A DNA stretch of 64,000 nucleotides from Promicromonospora sukumoe (GTDB lineage: Bacteria > Actinomycetota > Actinomycetes > Actinomycetales > Cellulomonadaceae), in assembly GCF_014137995.1 (NCBI RefSeq), contig NZ_JACGWV010000002.1:744001-808000 (forward strand). Reading direction: 5' to 3'. The position numbers and the translations under genes are program-made. Under the pieces are notes generated by a model. It had not been told where the DNA came from and made no database searches. It worked only from the letters and a program-made list of their open reading frames with translations. Shown piece after piece: positions 48,084-55,439 of the stretch. Within the stretch, counting starts at the first letter, position 1; each line of letters begins with the position of its first letter.

Positions 48084-48117
48084 CGGGAAATGGATATTCA
48101 CGCTTAATGAGCACCCT

Positions 48118-48146
48118 GTTTCACCCTGTGATATTGAGGGTGAAAC
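48118..48146. promoter_or_regulatory. Inverted repeat upstream of the peptide promoter
   Basis: Perfect 10-bp arms GTTTCACCCT and AGGGTGAAAC with a 9-base loop lie 35 bp upstream of the -35 box of the small peptide gene. A second CACCCTGTT half-copy abuts the left arm. This fits an activator or repressor site. The rest of the 345-bp gap 47985-48329 holds the promoter and the hairpin at 48263. Confidence 0.45.
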
Positions 48147-48262
48147 TGAGCCGTCATCCGCCATGAAGCGGACATATTCCTGAACGAAAGTCAGTGGCCT
48201 GCAGGGCCTGGAGGCGGACCGCCAGCCCAACAGGCAGCACAGCATCCAGCGCCATAGAGTTC

Positions 48263-48310
48263 ATGCACGAGAAGGCGAGCCCCAAGATTCCGGGGCTCGC
48301 CTTCGTGCAT
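48263..48310. terminator. Hairpin upstream of the DUF3800-like gene
   Basis: Arms GAAGGCGAGCCCC at 48271-48283 and its complement at 48292-48304 with an 8-base loop, extended by ATGCAC/GTGCAT outside a two-base bulge. It ends 20 bp before the predicted GTG at 48330, so it may block the ribosome site or insulate the gene. Confidence 0.5.
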
Positions 48311-48329
48311 CCACAACGACAGGAAGCCC

Positions 48330-48905
48330 GTGCGGCCGACCGACTCCAACCCCCACAAACCGGATCCCCAGACCGTTGATGAGTTACCGCGGCGTGCCCA
48401 CGTCTTCATCGACGAGTCGAAATCCCGTGGTTACCTCATGGCAGCTGCCTTCGTTCATCCCAAACACCTGCAGTCCCTACGCCGAGCGCTGCGCCAGCTC
48501 CGACCCCGCGGACGGCGCAGCGTCCACTTCAACGGCGCGCGGGACGAGCTACGCCATGCCGTCCTGGACGTCTTGACCGCACACGAGGTCACGGCAATGG
48601 TGGTTCTGTCCACGGGGCGGCGCGGGCTGCAACAACGGGAGATGTGCGTCCGGAAGCTCGCGCAGTGCTGTGCCGCGGCGGAGGCCGGTGTGGTCGTCCT
48701 CGATCTCGACGAGAGCGTCGTCAGCAAGGACCGCAGGTGGTTGTACGAGGAGCTGCACAAGAGCGAGACCCGCTACGACCATCTGCATCGTCATGAGGAA
48801 CCTTTGCTCTGGGCCGCTGACGCGGTCGCCTGGGCATGGCAGCGGGCCGGCTCCTGGCGCGATCGCGTGCGGCCCCTGGTCACCCGGCTGCACGAGGTGT
48901 CCTGA
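48330..48905 (+). CDS. DUF3800-like protein
   Basis: A 191-residue protein resembling DUF3800, an RNase H-fold family often carried by phage and defence islands. Matching features are the strand with acidic motif HVFIDESKSRGYLMAAAFV (Asp28, Glu29), VVVLDLDES in the middle, and the helix LLWAADAVAWAWQRAG near the C-terminus that takes the place of the family's ADLIAW motif. The start is taken as a GTG with a weak AGGAA upstream; the first 20 residues look unstructured. Codon 19 is TTA, rare at this GC level. It lies in the accessory stretch with the small peptide gene. No partner gene is visible. Confidence 0.65.
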   Translation: MRPTDSNPHKPDPQTVDELPRRAHVFIDESKSRGYLMAAAFVHPKHLQSLRRALRQLRPRGRRSVHFNGARDELRHAVLDVLTAHEVTAMVVLSTGRRGLQQREMCVRKLAQCCAAAEAGVVVLDLDESVVSKDRRWLYEELHKSETRYDHLHRHEEPLLWAADAVAWAWQRAGSWRDRVRPLVTRLHEVS

Positions 48906-48913
48906 CAGCGCAA

Positions 48914-48951
48914 AGCCCGGGCCACCCACCTGAAGGGTAGGCTCCCGGGCT
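48914..48951 (+). terminator. Hairpin terminator after the DUF3800-like gene
   Basis: Arms AGCCCGGG and CCCGGGCT with an imperfect inner stem (ACCC/GGGT) start 9 bp after the stop codon and are followed by a short pyrimidine-rich CACTTCTC. Confidence 0.65.
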
Positions 48952-49027
48952 CACTTCTCAGGGCTAGTGCCCGTCGCACCAGCCATCATACGGCTGTCCG
49001 TGCCCTCAGCAAGTACATCGGACGATC

Positions 49028-49033
49028 TAGGCT
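49028..49033 (+). promoter_or_regulatory. -10 box TAGGCT for leaderless methyltransferase gene
   Basis: TAGGCT is followed by seven bases and the GTG start at 49041. Confidence 0.5.
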
Positions 49034-49040
49034 GCCGCGC

Positions 49041-49733
49041 GTGACGTCTTCCGAGCAGCTCGCGGCCGTCCGTGCCGACTACGACGACAAGGCCGAGGCC
49101 TACACCGCGTTCATCGGCGAGGCGTTCGGCGGCCAGCCCCTGAACCACGTCATGGTCGGGGCGTTCGCCGATCTGGTCCGGCAGTCCGGCGGCGGGCAGG
49201 TGGCCGACGTCGGCTGCGGGCCCGGGCACGTGACCGCCTACCTGCGGGACCGGGGCGTCGACGCGTTCGGCGTCGACCTGTCGCCGCGGCTCGTGGCGGC
49301 CGCACGCGAGGCGAGCCCGGGGGTGCGGTTCGACGTCGGCGACATGAACGACATGGGCGCGCTCGGCGTCGGGGCCGGCAGCCTCGCCGGGGTGCTGGCG
49401 AACTACTCCGTGATCCACACCCCGCCGGACGCGCTCCCGGCGACGCTCGCCGAGCTCGCCCGCGTGCTCGCCCCCGGGGGCCACCTCCTGCTGTCGTTCC
49501 AGGCGCTCGACGCCGCGGACGCCGTCGCGCCCGACGCCGCACCCGGCGCCGCAGAGACAGCCGAGCCCTTCGACCACAAGGTGTCGCCCGCCTGGCGATA
49601 CTCGCCCGACCACGTCGCCGGGCTGCTCGGCCTCAGCGGCGTGACCGAGGTCGCCCGCTTGATCATCGCGCCCGGCGAGGACCCGGCGCGCGGGTTCCCG
49701 CAGGCGCACCTCCTGGGCCGCCGGGCGGCCTGA
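49041..49733 (+). CDS. Class I SAM-dependent methyltransferase
   Basis: A 230-residue Rossmann-fold methyltransferase. Motif I is VADVGCGPGHVTAYLRDRG (about 54-72), followed by the acidic VFGVDLSPRLV-like segment AFGVDLSPRLVAAARE and the motif SLAGVLANYSVIHTP. A short Ala/Pro/Asp-rich insert lies near residue 165. The acceptor cannot be predicted. The GTG start follows TAGGCT by seven bases with no ribosome binding site. It converges with the maleylacetate reductase-like gene; its stop is 47 bp from that gene's stop. Confidence 0.88.
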   Translation: MTSSEQLAAVRADYDDKAEAYTAFIGEAFGGQPLNHVMVGAFADLVRQSGGGQVADVGCGPGHVTAYLRDRGVDAFGVDLSPRLVAAAREASPGVRFDVGDMNDMGALGVGAGSLAGVLANYSVIHTPPDALPATLAELARVLAPGGHLLLSFQALDAADAVAPDAAPGAAETAEPFDHKVSPAWRYSPDHVAGLLGLSGVTEVARLIIAPGEDPARGFPQAHLLGRRAA

Positions 49734-49779
49734 GGCCCACCAGGCCGACGCTCACCGGCCGCCCCTCACCGGCTGACCC

Positions 49780-50823
49780 TCACCACGCAGCGAGCAGCAG
49801 CTCCTCCACGGCGTCGGCCGTGACCGGCCGCGGGTTCGGGTAGGGCGCGGCCGCGACCCGTTCGGCCACCTCGCGCAGCGCGGTGCGGTGCAGGCCCAGC
49901 GCGCCGAGCGTCGTCGGGCCGTCGTGCCGGGCCGCGAGCGCTGCCACGGCGTCGGCCGGGTCGCCGTCGGCGACGCGCCGCAACCGGGCGGCGGCGTCGG
50001 GGGCGGCGGCCAGGTCGAAGCGCATGACGTGCGGCAGCAGCAGGGTGTGCAGCTCCGCGTGCGGCAGGCCGTAGGTGCCGCCGAGCACGTGCGCGAGCTG
50101 GTGGTGCAGCCCCATCCGGGCCTGCGCGAGGCAGGCGCCCGCCAGCCAGGCGGCCTCCTGGAGCCGGGCCCGCGCGTCGACGTCGGACAGCCGGTCCAGG
50201 ACGGCGGGGAGCGCGGACAGGATGCCGTCCGCGGCCTCGACCCCGTAGGCGCGGGTCGCCGCGCTCGCCTCGGCGTCCCACAGCGCCTCGACGGCGTGCG
50301 CGAGCGCGTTCACCGCGGACGTGAGCGTGAGCCCGTGGGGCATGGTGAGCGTGAGCTCGGGGTCGTAGACGACGGTGCCGGGGGCGAACGCCGGGTCGCG
50401 CCGGGTCGTCTTGACGCCGTCCTCGGTCTCCCCGAGCACGGGCGTGGCCTCCGACCCGGCGTAGGTGGTGGGCACGGCGACCTGCGGCATGCCGGTGCGG
50501 ATCGCGAGCGCCTTGGAGAGCCCGATCGCCGACCCGCCGCCGATCGCGACGAGCGCGTCCGCGCGCACCTCGCGGGCCAGCGCCAGCGCCTCGGCGGTCA
50601 CCTCGACGGGCGTGTGCTGGGCCGGGCGGCCGAAGGTCGCGGCGTGCCGCTCCCCCAGGCCGGTGGCCAGGTCCTGCGCGGTCTCGGCGGACGACGGCGC
50701 CGCCACCACCAGGACCCGCTGCGCCCCGAGCCGTTCGATCTCGTCCGGCACGACGGCTCGTGCCCCGGCGCCCTGCAGCACCCGGCCGGCGTACACCTCG
50801 TGCACCCTGATGTCTGTTCCCAC
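49780..50823 (-). CDS. Iron-containing alcohol dehydrogenase family, maleylacetate reductase-like
   Basis: A 347-residue enzyme. The NAD-binding turn is LVAIGGGSAIGLSKALAI and the substrate region has VPTTYAGSEATPVLGETEDGVKTTRRDPAFAPGTVVYDPELT, which is typical of maleylacetate reductases, the final step of hydroxyquinol or chlorocatechol breakdown. Histidines in NALAHAVEAL and LHHQLAHVLGGTYGLPHAELH match the metal-site region. I chose the GTG at 50823, eight bases after TAGGCT, over a longer frame. No ring-cleaving dioxygenase is next to it. A divergent MarR gene lies 100 bp away and probably controls it. Confidence 0.85.
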   Translation of the reverse strand: MGTDIRVHEVYAGRVLQGAGARAVVPDEIERLGAQRVLVVAAPSSAETAQDLATGLGERHAATFGRPAQHTPVEVTAEALALAREVRADALVAIGGGSAIGLSKALAIRTGMPQVAVPTTYAGSEATPVLGETEDGVKTTRRDPAFAPGTVVYDPELTLTMPHGLTLTSAVNALAHAVEALWDAEASAATRAYGVEAADGILSALPAVLDRLSDVDARARLQEAAWLAGACLAQARMGLHHQLAHVLGGTYGLPHAELHTLLLPHVMRFDLAAAPDAAARLRRVADGDPADAVAALAARHDGPTTLGALGLHRTALREVAERVAAAPYPNPRPVTADAVEELLLAAW

Positions 50824-50831
50824 GAGGCATG

Positions 50832-50837
50832 AGCCTA
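50832..50837 (-). promoter_or_regulatory. -10 box TAGGCT for the maleylacetate reductase-like gene
   Basis: The minus strand reads TAGGCT, eight bases, then the GTG start at 50823. Confidence 0.5.
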
Positions 50838-50890
50838 CGGTCGTCACGGCGTCGCCGACCATGGCCCGCGCCCACGTGTCCTGTCGAGAT

Positions 50891-50904
50891 TCTTGATATC
50901 GAGA
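50891..50904. promoter_or_regulatory. Candidate MarR operator
   Basis: TCTTGATATCGAGA is a palindrome with one mismatch, in the style of MarR-family sites. It overlaps the expected -35 region of marR and lies upstream of the divergent reductase promoter, so it could repress both. Confidence 0.5.
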
Positions 50905-50911
50905 CATCCGG

Positions 50912-50917
50912 TAGCCT
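50912..50917 (+). promoter_or_regulatory. -10 box TAGCCT for leaderless marR
   Basis: TAGCCT is followed by six bases and the ATG at 50924. Confidence 0.5.
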
Positions 50918-50923
50918 CACGCC

Positions 50924-51427
50924 ATGGAGCACACAGGTCCCGCCGACGAGGTCGACCGCATCGTCGCCGCGTGGAACCACGTGCGCCCGGACCTCGACCT
51001 CGAGCCGCTGACGGTGTTCAGCCGGGTGTCCCGCCTGGCCCGGCACCTCGATCTCGCGCGCCGCACCGCGTTCGCGCGGCACAGCCTGGAGACGTGGGAG
51101 TTCGACGTGCTCTCGGCGCTGCGCCGCGCCGGCGAGCCCTACCGGCTGTCGCCCGGCACGCTCGTCACGCAGACCCTGGTGACCAGCGGCACCATGACCA
51201 ACCGGATCGACCGGCTGGAGTCGCGCGGGTTCGTGCAGCGGCACCGCTCCCCCGACGACCGCCGCGGCGTGCTGGTCGAGCTCACCGACGAGGGTCTGGC
51301 CCGGGTCGACGCCGCGATGAGCGACCTGCTCGACATCGAGGCCAAGGTGCTGACCGCCCTGTCCCCGGGCGAGCGCCCGCAGCTGGCTGCCTTGCTCCGC
51401 ACGGTCACAGCGCAGTTCGACGACTGA
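50924..51427 (+). CDS. MarR-family transcriptional regulator
   Basis: A 167-residue winged-helix regulator. The DNA-binding region covers about 60-125: FDVLSALRRAGEPYRLSPGTLVTQTLVTSGTMTNRIDRLESRGFVQRHRSPDDRRGVLVELTDEG, with the wing motif SPDDRRGVLVEL. N- and C-terminal helices form the dimer. Members sense phenolic or other aromatic ligands. Placed divergently from a maleylacetate reductase-like gene and with a palindrome in the shared 100-bp region, it probably controls that gene and itself, which is inference. Confidence 0.93.
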   Translation: MEHTGPADEVDRIVAAWNHVRPDLDLEPLTVFSRVSRLARHLDLARRTAFARHSLETWEFDVLSALRRAGEPYRLSPGTLVTQTLVTSGTMTNRIDRLESRGFVQRHRSPDDRRGVLVELTDEGLARVDAAMSDLLDIEAKVLTALSPGERPQLAALLRTVTAQFDD

Positions 51428-51452
51428 GCAGAGCCTGGGCGGCCGCAGACCG

Positions 51453-51869
51453 TCAGCGGTCCCGCGTCACCATGACCTTCTCGCGCCCCACCTGGTCGGG
51501 CAGGAAGAAGAGGTCGTCGGCGTCGGCGACGTACAGCGGCAGCTCGCCGAGCTTCGCCGGCATCCCGTCGGCGTCGGTGACGGTGAGCTCGACGTGGTCC
51601 GCGGAGCTCCTCGAGTTGTACTTCCAGGTGCCCTCGATCTCGGCGGGAGCGCCCTGGGCCGCCGCGCCGAGCAGCTCGTCGGGGACCCCGGTGGCGGTGA
51701 ACGTCCGGTCCTCGCCGAGCGCGACGACGGTCGTCTCGCCGTCCCCCACGTAGGAGCCCACGAACTGCGGCTCGGAGTAGTCCCTCTTGCCGAGATCGAA
51801 CCCGCACCCGGACAGCGCGAGCACGCAGACGAGTGCCCCCACCCCGGGGATGACCTGCCGCTGGTTCAT
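51453..51869 (-). CDS. Small lipoprotein of unknown function
   Basis: A 138-residue protein with a signal ending in the lipobox ALSGC followed by GFDLGKRDYSE. The mature domain is a compact beta-rich fold by appearance: FVGSYVGDGETTVVALGEDRTFTATGVP, then IEGTWKYNSRSSADHVELTVTDADG. This pattern of EDRTFTATG and GTWKY resembles small lipocalin-like or META-type lipoproteins, but I cannot name a family. GAGGTG lies five bases before the ATG at 51869. It converges with marR. Confidence 0.75.
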   Translation of the reverse strand: MNQRQVIPGVGALVCVLALSGCGFDLGKRDYSEPQFVGSYVGDGETTVVALGEDRTFTATGVPDELLGAAAQGAPAEIEGTWKYNSRSSADHVELTVTDADGMPAKLGELPLYVADADDLFFLPDQVGREKVMVTRDR

Positions 51870-52026
51870 TCCACACCTCAGTTGTTGCCGTCGTGACCGG
51901 TCGCCCAATCTAGTGGGAATGCCGCAATCCCTCCTGGGCTGGCGAGGTAACGAACGGCACACCCTGTGGCGATGTGATGGACGCCCGGCGCAACCAACCG
52001 ACCCCGTCACGCACAATGAACGCATC

Positions 52027-53328
52027 ATGAGCAACATCCGCACAGCGGCGGGCGGCTCCGCGCTGCTCGTCGCGGTCCTCGTCTTCGCCCTGAACCTGCG
52101 CACCCCCATCACATCCCTCCCGCCGGTGATGTCCGACGTCGCCGCCGGACTGGGCCTCGACCAGACCCTCGCGGGTCTCCTGGTGGGCATCCCGGCGCTG
52201 TGCTTCAGCGTGGTGGCGCCGGCTGCGTCGACGCTGATCGCCCGGGTGGGGCCGTACGCGGCGGTGACGGTCGCCCTGGTCGGGGTGATCGCGGGGACGC
52301 TGATCCGGTCGGCGGGCTCGGGCACGGCGGGCGTGGTGGCGGCGTTCGCGGGGACGGTCGTGCTGGGCTCGGCCATCACGGTGGGCAACGTGGTCGTGCC
52401 GGTGATCATCGCGCGGGACTTCCCGGCGCGGACGGCGCTGGCGACGGGCCTGTACTCGTCGACGATGAACCTGGGCTCGGTGTTCGCGACGTCGCTCACC
52501 GCGCCGTTCGCTGCACTGCTCGGCTGGCGGGGCGCCATCGCGTCGTGGGCGGTCGTGGCGGTGGTCGCGCTCGTGGTGTGGCAGGTCACCACCCGCCGTC
52601 TGCCGGACCCGCAGGGCAGGCGCGCGGTCCGGCGCCCGGGCACGTCCGGGGCCGACGACGGCGCCGCACCCGGCGAGACGCCGCCCGAGACGCTGGTCGA
52701 CGGCCCGACCGGCACCCCGGCGCCGCCCCTGGTGGAGCGGCCCGAGGAGACGTGGGGCGGCGTGCTGCGCCGGCCGATCACCTGGCTGCTGACCGTGGCG
52801 TTCGCGGGCCAGTCCTTCTCGTACTTCGCGGTGACGGGCTGGCTGCCCGAGCTGCTGCGCGACCTGCTGGGTGTGTCGGTGACCACCGCGGGCAACGCCG
52901 CGGCGCCGTTCCAGGGCCTCGCCATCGTGGGCAGCGTGCTGGTCCCGCTCGCGCTGGCGGCCCGCGTGCCGATGCGCGGCGCGGCCGTGGTGATGAGCGT
53001 CCTGTGGGTGTCGCTGCCGGCGGGCCTGCTGCTCGCACCGCAGTGGTGGCTGCTGTGGGTGAGCCTCGCCGGGATCGCCCAGGGCGGGAACTTCGTCGTG
53101 ATCTTCACGGTGGTCGCGCAGCAGTGCCGCACCGTGGCCCAGACCCGCCGGACCGTGGCGGCCGTGCAGGCGTTCGGCTACGCGGTGGCGGCGTCGGCGC
53201 CCGCGGTGATCGGCGCGGTGCACGTGGCGTCGGGCGGCTGGACCGCGGCGCTCCTGGTGATGCTCGGTTCCACGCTGGCACTCGGGACGGCGGAACTGGT
53301 CGCGACCCGCCGTCGGCTCACCCGATGA
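52027..53328 (+). CDS. CynX/NimT-family MFS transporter
   Basis: A 433-residue twelve-helix MFS protein. The opening ALLVAVLVFALNLRTPITSLPPVMSDVAAGLGLDQTLAGLLVGIPALCF is characteristic of the CynX/NimT (cyanate or 2-nitroimidazole transporter) subfamily. A cytoplasmic loop of about 60 residues between the halves is Pro/Gly/Asp rich. The ATG at 52027 has no ribosome binding site; a CACAAT box lies nine bases upstream, so a leaderless start is possible. It is followed 59 bp later by the lysine aminotransferase gene with its own promoter. Substrate unknown. Confidence 0.88.
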   Translation: MSNIRTAAGGSALLVAVLVFALNLRTPITSLPPVMSDVAAGLGLDQTLAGLLVGIPALCFSVVAPAASTLIARVGPYAAVTVALVGVIAGTLIRSAGSGTAGVVAAFAGTVVLGSAITVGNVVVPVIIARDFPARTALATGLYSSTMNLGSVFATSLTAPFAALLGWRGAIASWAVVAVVALVVWQVTTRRLPDPQGRRAVRRPGTSGADDGAAPGETPPETLVDGPTGTPAPPLVERPEETWGGVLRRPITWLLTVAFAGQSFSYFAVTGWLPELLRDLLGVSVTTAGNAAAPFQGLAIVGSVLVPLALAARVPMRGAAVVMSVLWVSLPAGLLLAPQWWLLWVSLAGIAQGGNFVVIFTVVAQQCRTVAQTRRTVAAVQAFGYAVAASAPAVIGAVHVASGGWTAALLVMLGSTLALGTAELVATRRRLTR

Positions 53329-53351
53329 TGACAGGAACTTTTCCATAGTCA

Positions 53352-53381
53352 TTGAAATTTGGCAGGATCATTGCCTACGTT
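53352..53381 (+). promoter_or_regulatory. Promoter of lat (TTGAAA-18-TACGTT)
   Basis: TTGAAA at 53352-53357, an 18-base spacer and TACGTT at 53376-53381, then six bases to the ATG. This is the most complete -35/-10 pair among the leaderless-type starts. The A/T-rich spacer region could also hold an Lrp-type site. Confidence 0.6.
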
Positions 53382-53387
53382 GCGAGC

Positions 53388-54695
53388 ATGACGACACACC
53401 TTGAGCCCACCGCTGTGCTCCCCACCCTTCGTGAGCACCTCCTGGTCGACGGGTTCGACCTGGTCCTGGACCTCACCCGGTCGCACGGCTCCACGCTCGT
53501 CGACGCGCGGGACGGCCGCGAGTGGCTGGACCTGTTCACCTTCTTCGCCTCCTCGCCGCTCGGCATGAACCATCCCGCCCTGGCCGACGACCCGGCCTTC
53601 CGCGAGGAGCTCGCCACCGCCGCGATCAACAAGCCGTCCAACTCCGACATCTACACGGTCGAGATGGCGCGCTTCGCCGACACGTTCGCGCGGGTGCTCG
53701 GCGACCCCGCCCTGCCGCACCTGTTCTTCATCGACGGCGGCGCGCTCGCCGTCGAGAACGCGCTCAAGGTCGCCTTCGACTGGAAGTCCCGCCACAACGA
53801 GGCGAACGGCCGCTCCCCGGAGCTCGGCACCAAGGTGCTGCACCTGGAGCACGCGTTCCACGGCCGCTCGGGCTACACGATGTCGCTGACGAACACGGAG
53901 CCGGGCAAGGTCGCGCGGTTCCCCAAGTTCGACTGGCCGCGCATCCCCTCGCCGTACATCGCGGAGGGCAAGGACATGGACGCCGCCGAGGCGGCGGCGC
54001 TCGGGGCCGCCCGCGCGGCGTTCGAGGCCAGCCCGCACGACATCGCGGCCTTCATCATGGAGCCCATCCAGGGCGAGGGCGGCGACCACCACTTCCGCCC
54101 GTCGTTCCTGCAGGGCATGCAGGAGCTGTGCCGGGAGTTCGACGCGCTGTTCGTCATGGACGAGGTGCAGACCGGCGCCGGGATCACCGGCACCGCCTGG
54201 GCCTACCAGCAGCTCGGCATCTCCCCCGACGTCGTCGCGTTCGGCAAGAAGACGCAGGTCTGCGGCATCATGGCCGGCGGCCGCGTGGACGAGGTGCCGG
54301 ACAACGCGTTCGCCGTCTCGTCGCGGATCAACTCCACCTGGGGCGGCAACCTGACCGACATGGTGCGCTCCCGCCGCATCCTGGAGACCTACGAGGAGGA
54401 GGGCCTGGTCGAGCGGGCTCTCACCATGGGCAAGCAGCTCCAGGACGCGCTCACCGAGCTGGCCGGGCGGCACGACGGCGTGACCGACGTCCGCGGCCGG
54501 GGCCTGATGTGCGCGCTGACCCTGCCGTCGCGCGAGGTGCGCGACCGGGTCCTGGCCGCGCTCACCGAGCGGAGCGTGCTGCTGCTGGGCTGCGGCGAGC
54601 GGTCAGTCCGGTTCCGCCCGGCGCTGACCGTCACCCCGGAGGCCCTGGAGGCCGGCGTCCAGGCCCTCGACGAGGCCCTCACCGCCGCCCTCTGA
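53388..54695 (+). CDS. lat: L-lysine 6-aminotransferase
   Basis: PLP-dependent class III aminotransferase, 435 residues, moving the epsilon-amino group of lysine to 2-oxoglutarate to give aminoadipate semialdehyde. Lat-type features are DLVLDLTRSHGSTLVDARDGREWLDLFTFFASSPLGMNHP, FIDGGALAVENALKVAFDWK, FHGRSGYTMSLTNT, AAFIMEPIQGEGGDHHFRP, FVMDEVQTGAGITGTAWAYQ and the PLP lysine in VVAFGKKTQVCG near residue 288. In mycobacteria the equivalent gene is induced in stationary phase; in streptomycetes it feeds cephamycin synthesis. The ATG follows TACGTT by six bases. A perfect hairpin repeat follows the stop by 12 bp. Confidence 0.94.
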   Translation: MTTHLEPTAVLPTLREHLLVDGFDLVLDLTRSHGSTLVDARDGREWLDLFTFFASSPLGMNHPALADDPAFREELATAAINKPSNSDIYTVEMARFADTFARVLGDPALPHLFFIDGGALAVENALKVAFDWKSRHNEANGRSPELGTKVLHLEHAFHGRSGYTMSLTNTEPGKVARFPKFDWPRIPSPYIAEGKDMDAAEAAALGAARAAFEASPHDIAAFIMEPIQGEGGDHHFRPSFLQGMQELCREFDALFVMDEVQTGAGITGTAWAYQQLGISPDVVAFGKKTQVCGIMAGGRVDEVPDNAFAVSSRINSTWGGNLTDMVRSRRILETYEEEGLVERALTMGKQLQDALTELAGRHDGVTDVRGRGLMCALTLPSREVRDRVLAALTERSVLLLGCGERSVRFRPALTVTPEALEAGVQALDEALTAAL

Positions 54696-54707
54696 CCAAC
54701 CTGACCA

Positions 54708-54753
54708 CGTGTCAGACGCTCAGGTCCCCCGGGGGACCTGAGCGTCTGACACG
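54708..54753. repeat. TGTCAGAC-family hairpin, copy 6
   Basis: A perfect 46-bp palindrome, 23-bp arms, no loop. The variable segment is GCTC on the left and GAGC on the right, again a matched change, and the centre is CCCCC/GGGGG. It lies between the convergent lat and 54755 genes, 12 bp and 1 bp from their stops. Confidence 0.88.
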
Positions 54754-54754
54754 G

Positions 54755-55438
54755 TCATTCGTCGTTCGCGGCGACGCTGTCGGCGATACGGATCAGCTCC
54801 GCGATGCTCGGGCCCGCGTTCTCCGTGGGCGTGCGGCCGATCGTGGCGAGCAGCAGGTAGGAGCCCAGGTCGTCGGTCCACTCGACCCGCACCGGGCCGA
54901 ACCCGTTGTTGTCCACGCGGGTGACCCGCGCCTCCAGGCCCGACTCCGTCAGGTCCTGCCACTCGATGGTCACCGTGTCACCGGCCAGCTTGCCGGACAG
55001 CTCCTCCGACCCCGGGTACGCCACGTAGATGATCGCCGACGCCGGGTGGTACGCCCCGGCGCGGACCTCCTCGTCCGGCCACGCGCCGCCCGGCCGGCCC
55101 CGGAACGTCTCCTCGTTCTCGGCGCCCTCCAGCGGGTACGTGATCCAGGTGCCCAGGTGGTCCTCCGCCGTCGTGCGGCCCATGCCGGCCGAGATCTCGG
55201 CGGGGCACTCCGCGACGGCCCGGGTCACGTCGTCGGGCACCCAGTGCGGCTGGCGCAGGTCGGCGGCACAGGTCTCCGCGGTGAGCTCCGTGGCGTCCGC
55301 CGGCACGACGACGGGCTCGTCCTCGCCGGCGCCGATCACCATCGTGACCACCACGATGATGATCGCGCCGAGCACCGTCACGGCCCCGCCGAGCAGCCAC
55401 TCGGGCCTGATCCTGGGTTCCTCGATCGTGGTGACCAC
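54755..55438 (-). CDS. Membrane-anchored protein of unknown function
   Basis: A 227-residue protein with a short cytoplasmic N-terminus and one transmembrane helix (WLLGGAVTVLGAIIIVVVTMVIG, about 14-36). The extracytoplasmic domain contains two cysteines (AETCAAD and AECPAE) about 22 residues apart, an acidic surface and the segment AIIYVAYPGSEELSG. I recognise no family. The GTG start lies one base after the stop of the upstream gene at 55440, so the two are co-translated. A hairpin repeat follows the stop by one base. Confidence 0.7.
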   Translation of the reverse strand: MVTTIEEPRIRPEWLLGGAVTVLGAIIIVVVTMVIGAGEDEPVVVPADATELTAETCAADLRQPHWVPDDVTRAVAECPAEISAGMGRTTAEDHLGTWITYPLEGAENEETFRGRPGGAWPDEEVRAGAYHPASAIIYVAYPGSEELSGKLAGDTVTIEWQDLTESGLEARVTRVDNNGFGPVRVEWTDDLGSYLLLATIGRTPTENAGPSIAELIRIADSVAANDE

Positions 55439-55439
55439 G

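Noticed and set aside
51870..53132. N-terminal extension of the 51453 lipoprotein gene into a 559-residue frame
   Set aside because: The extension lies opposite the MFS gene. The lipoprotein signal with GAGGTG ribosome site at 51869 marks the real start.
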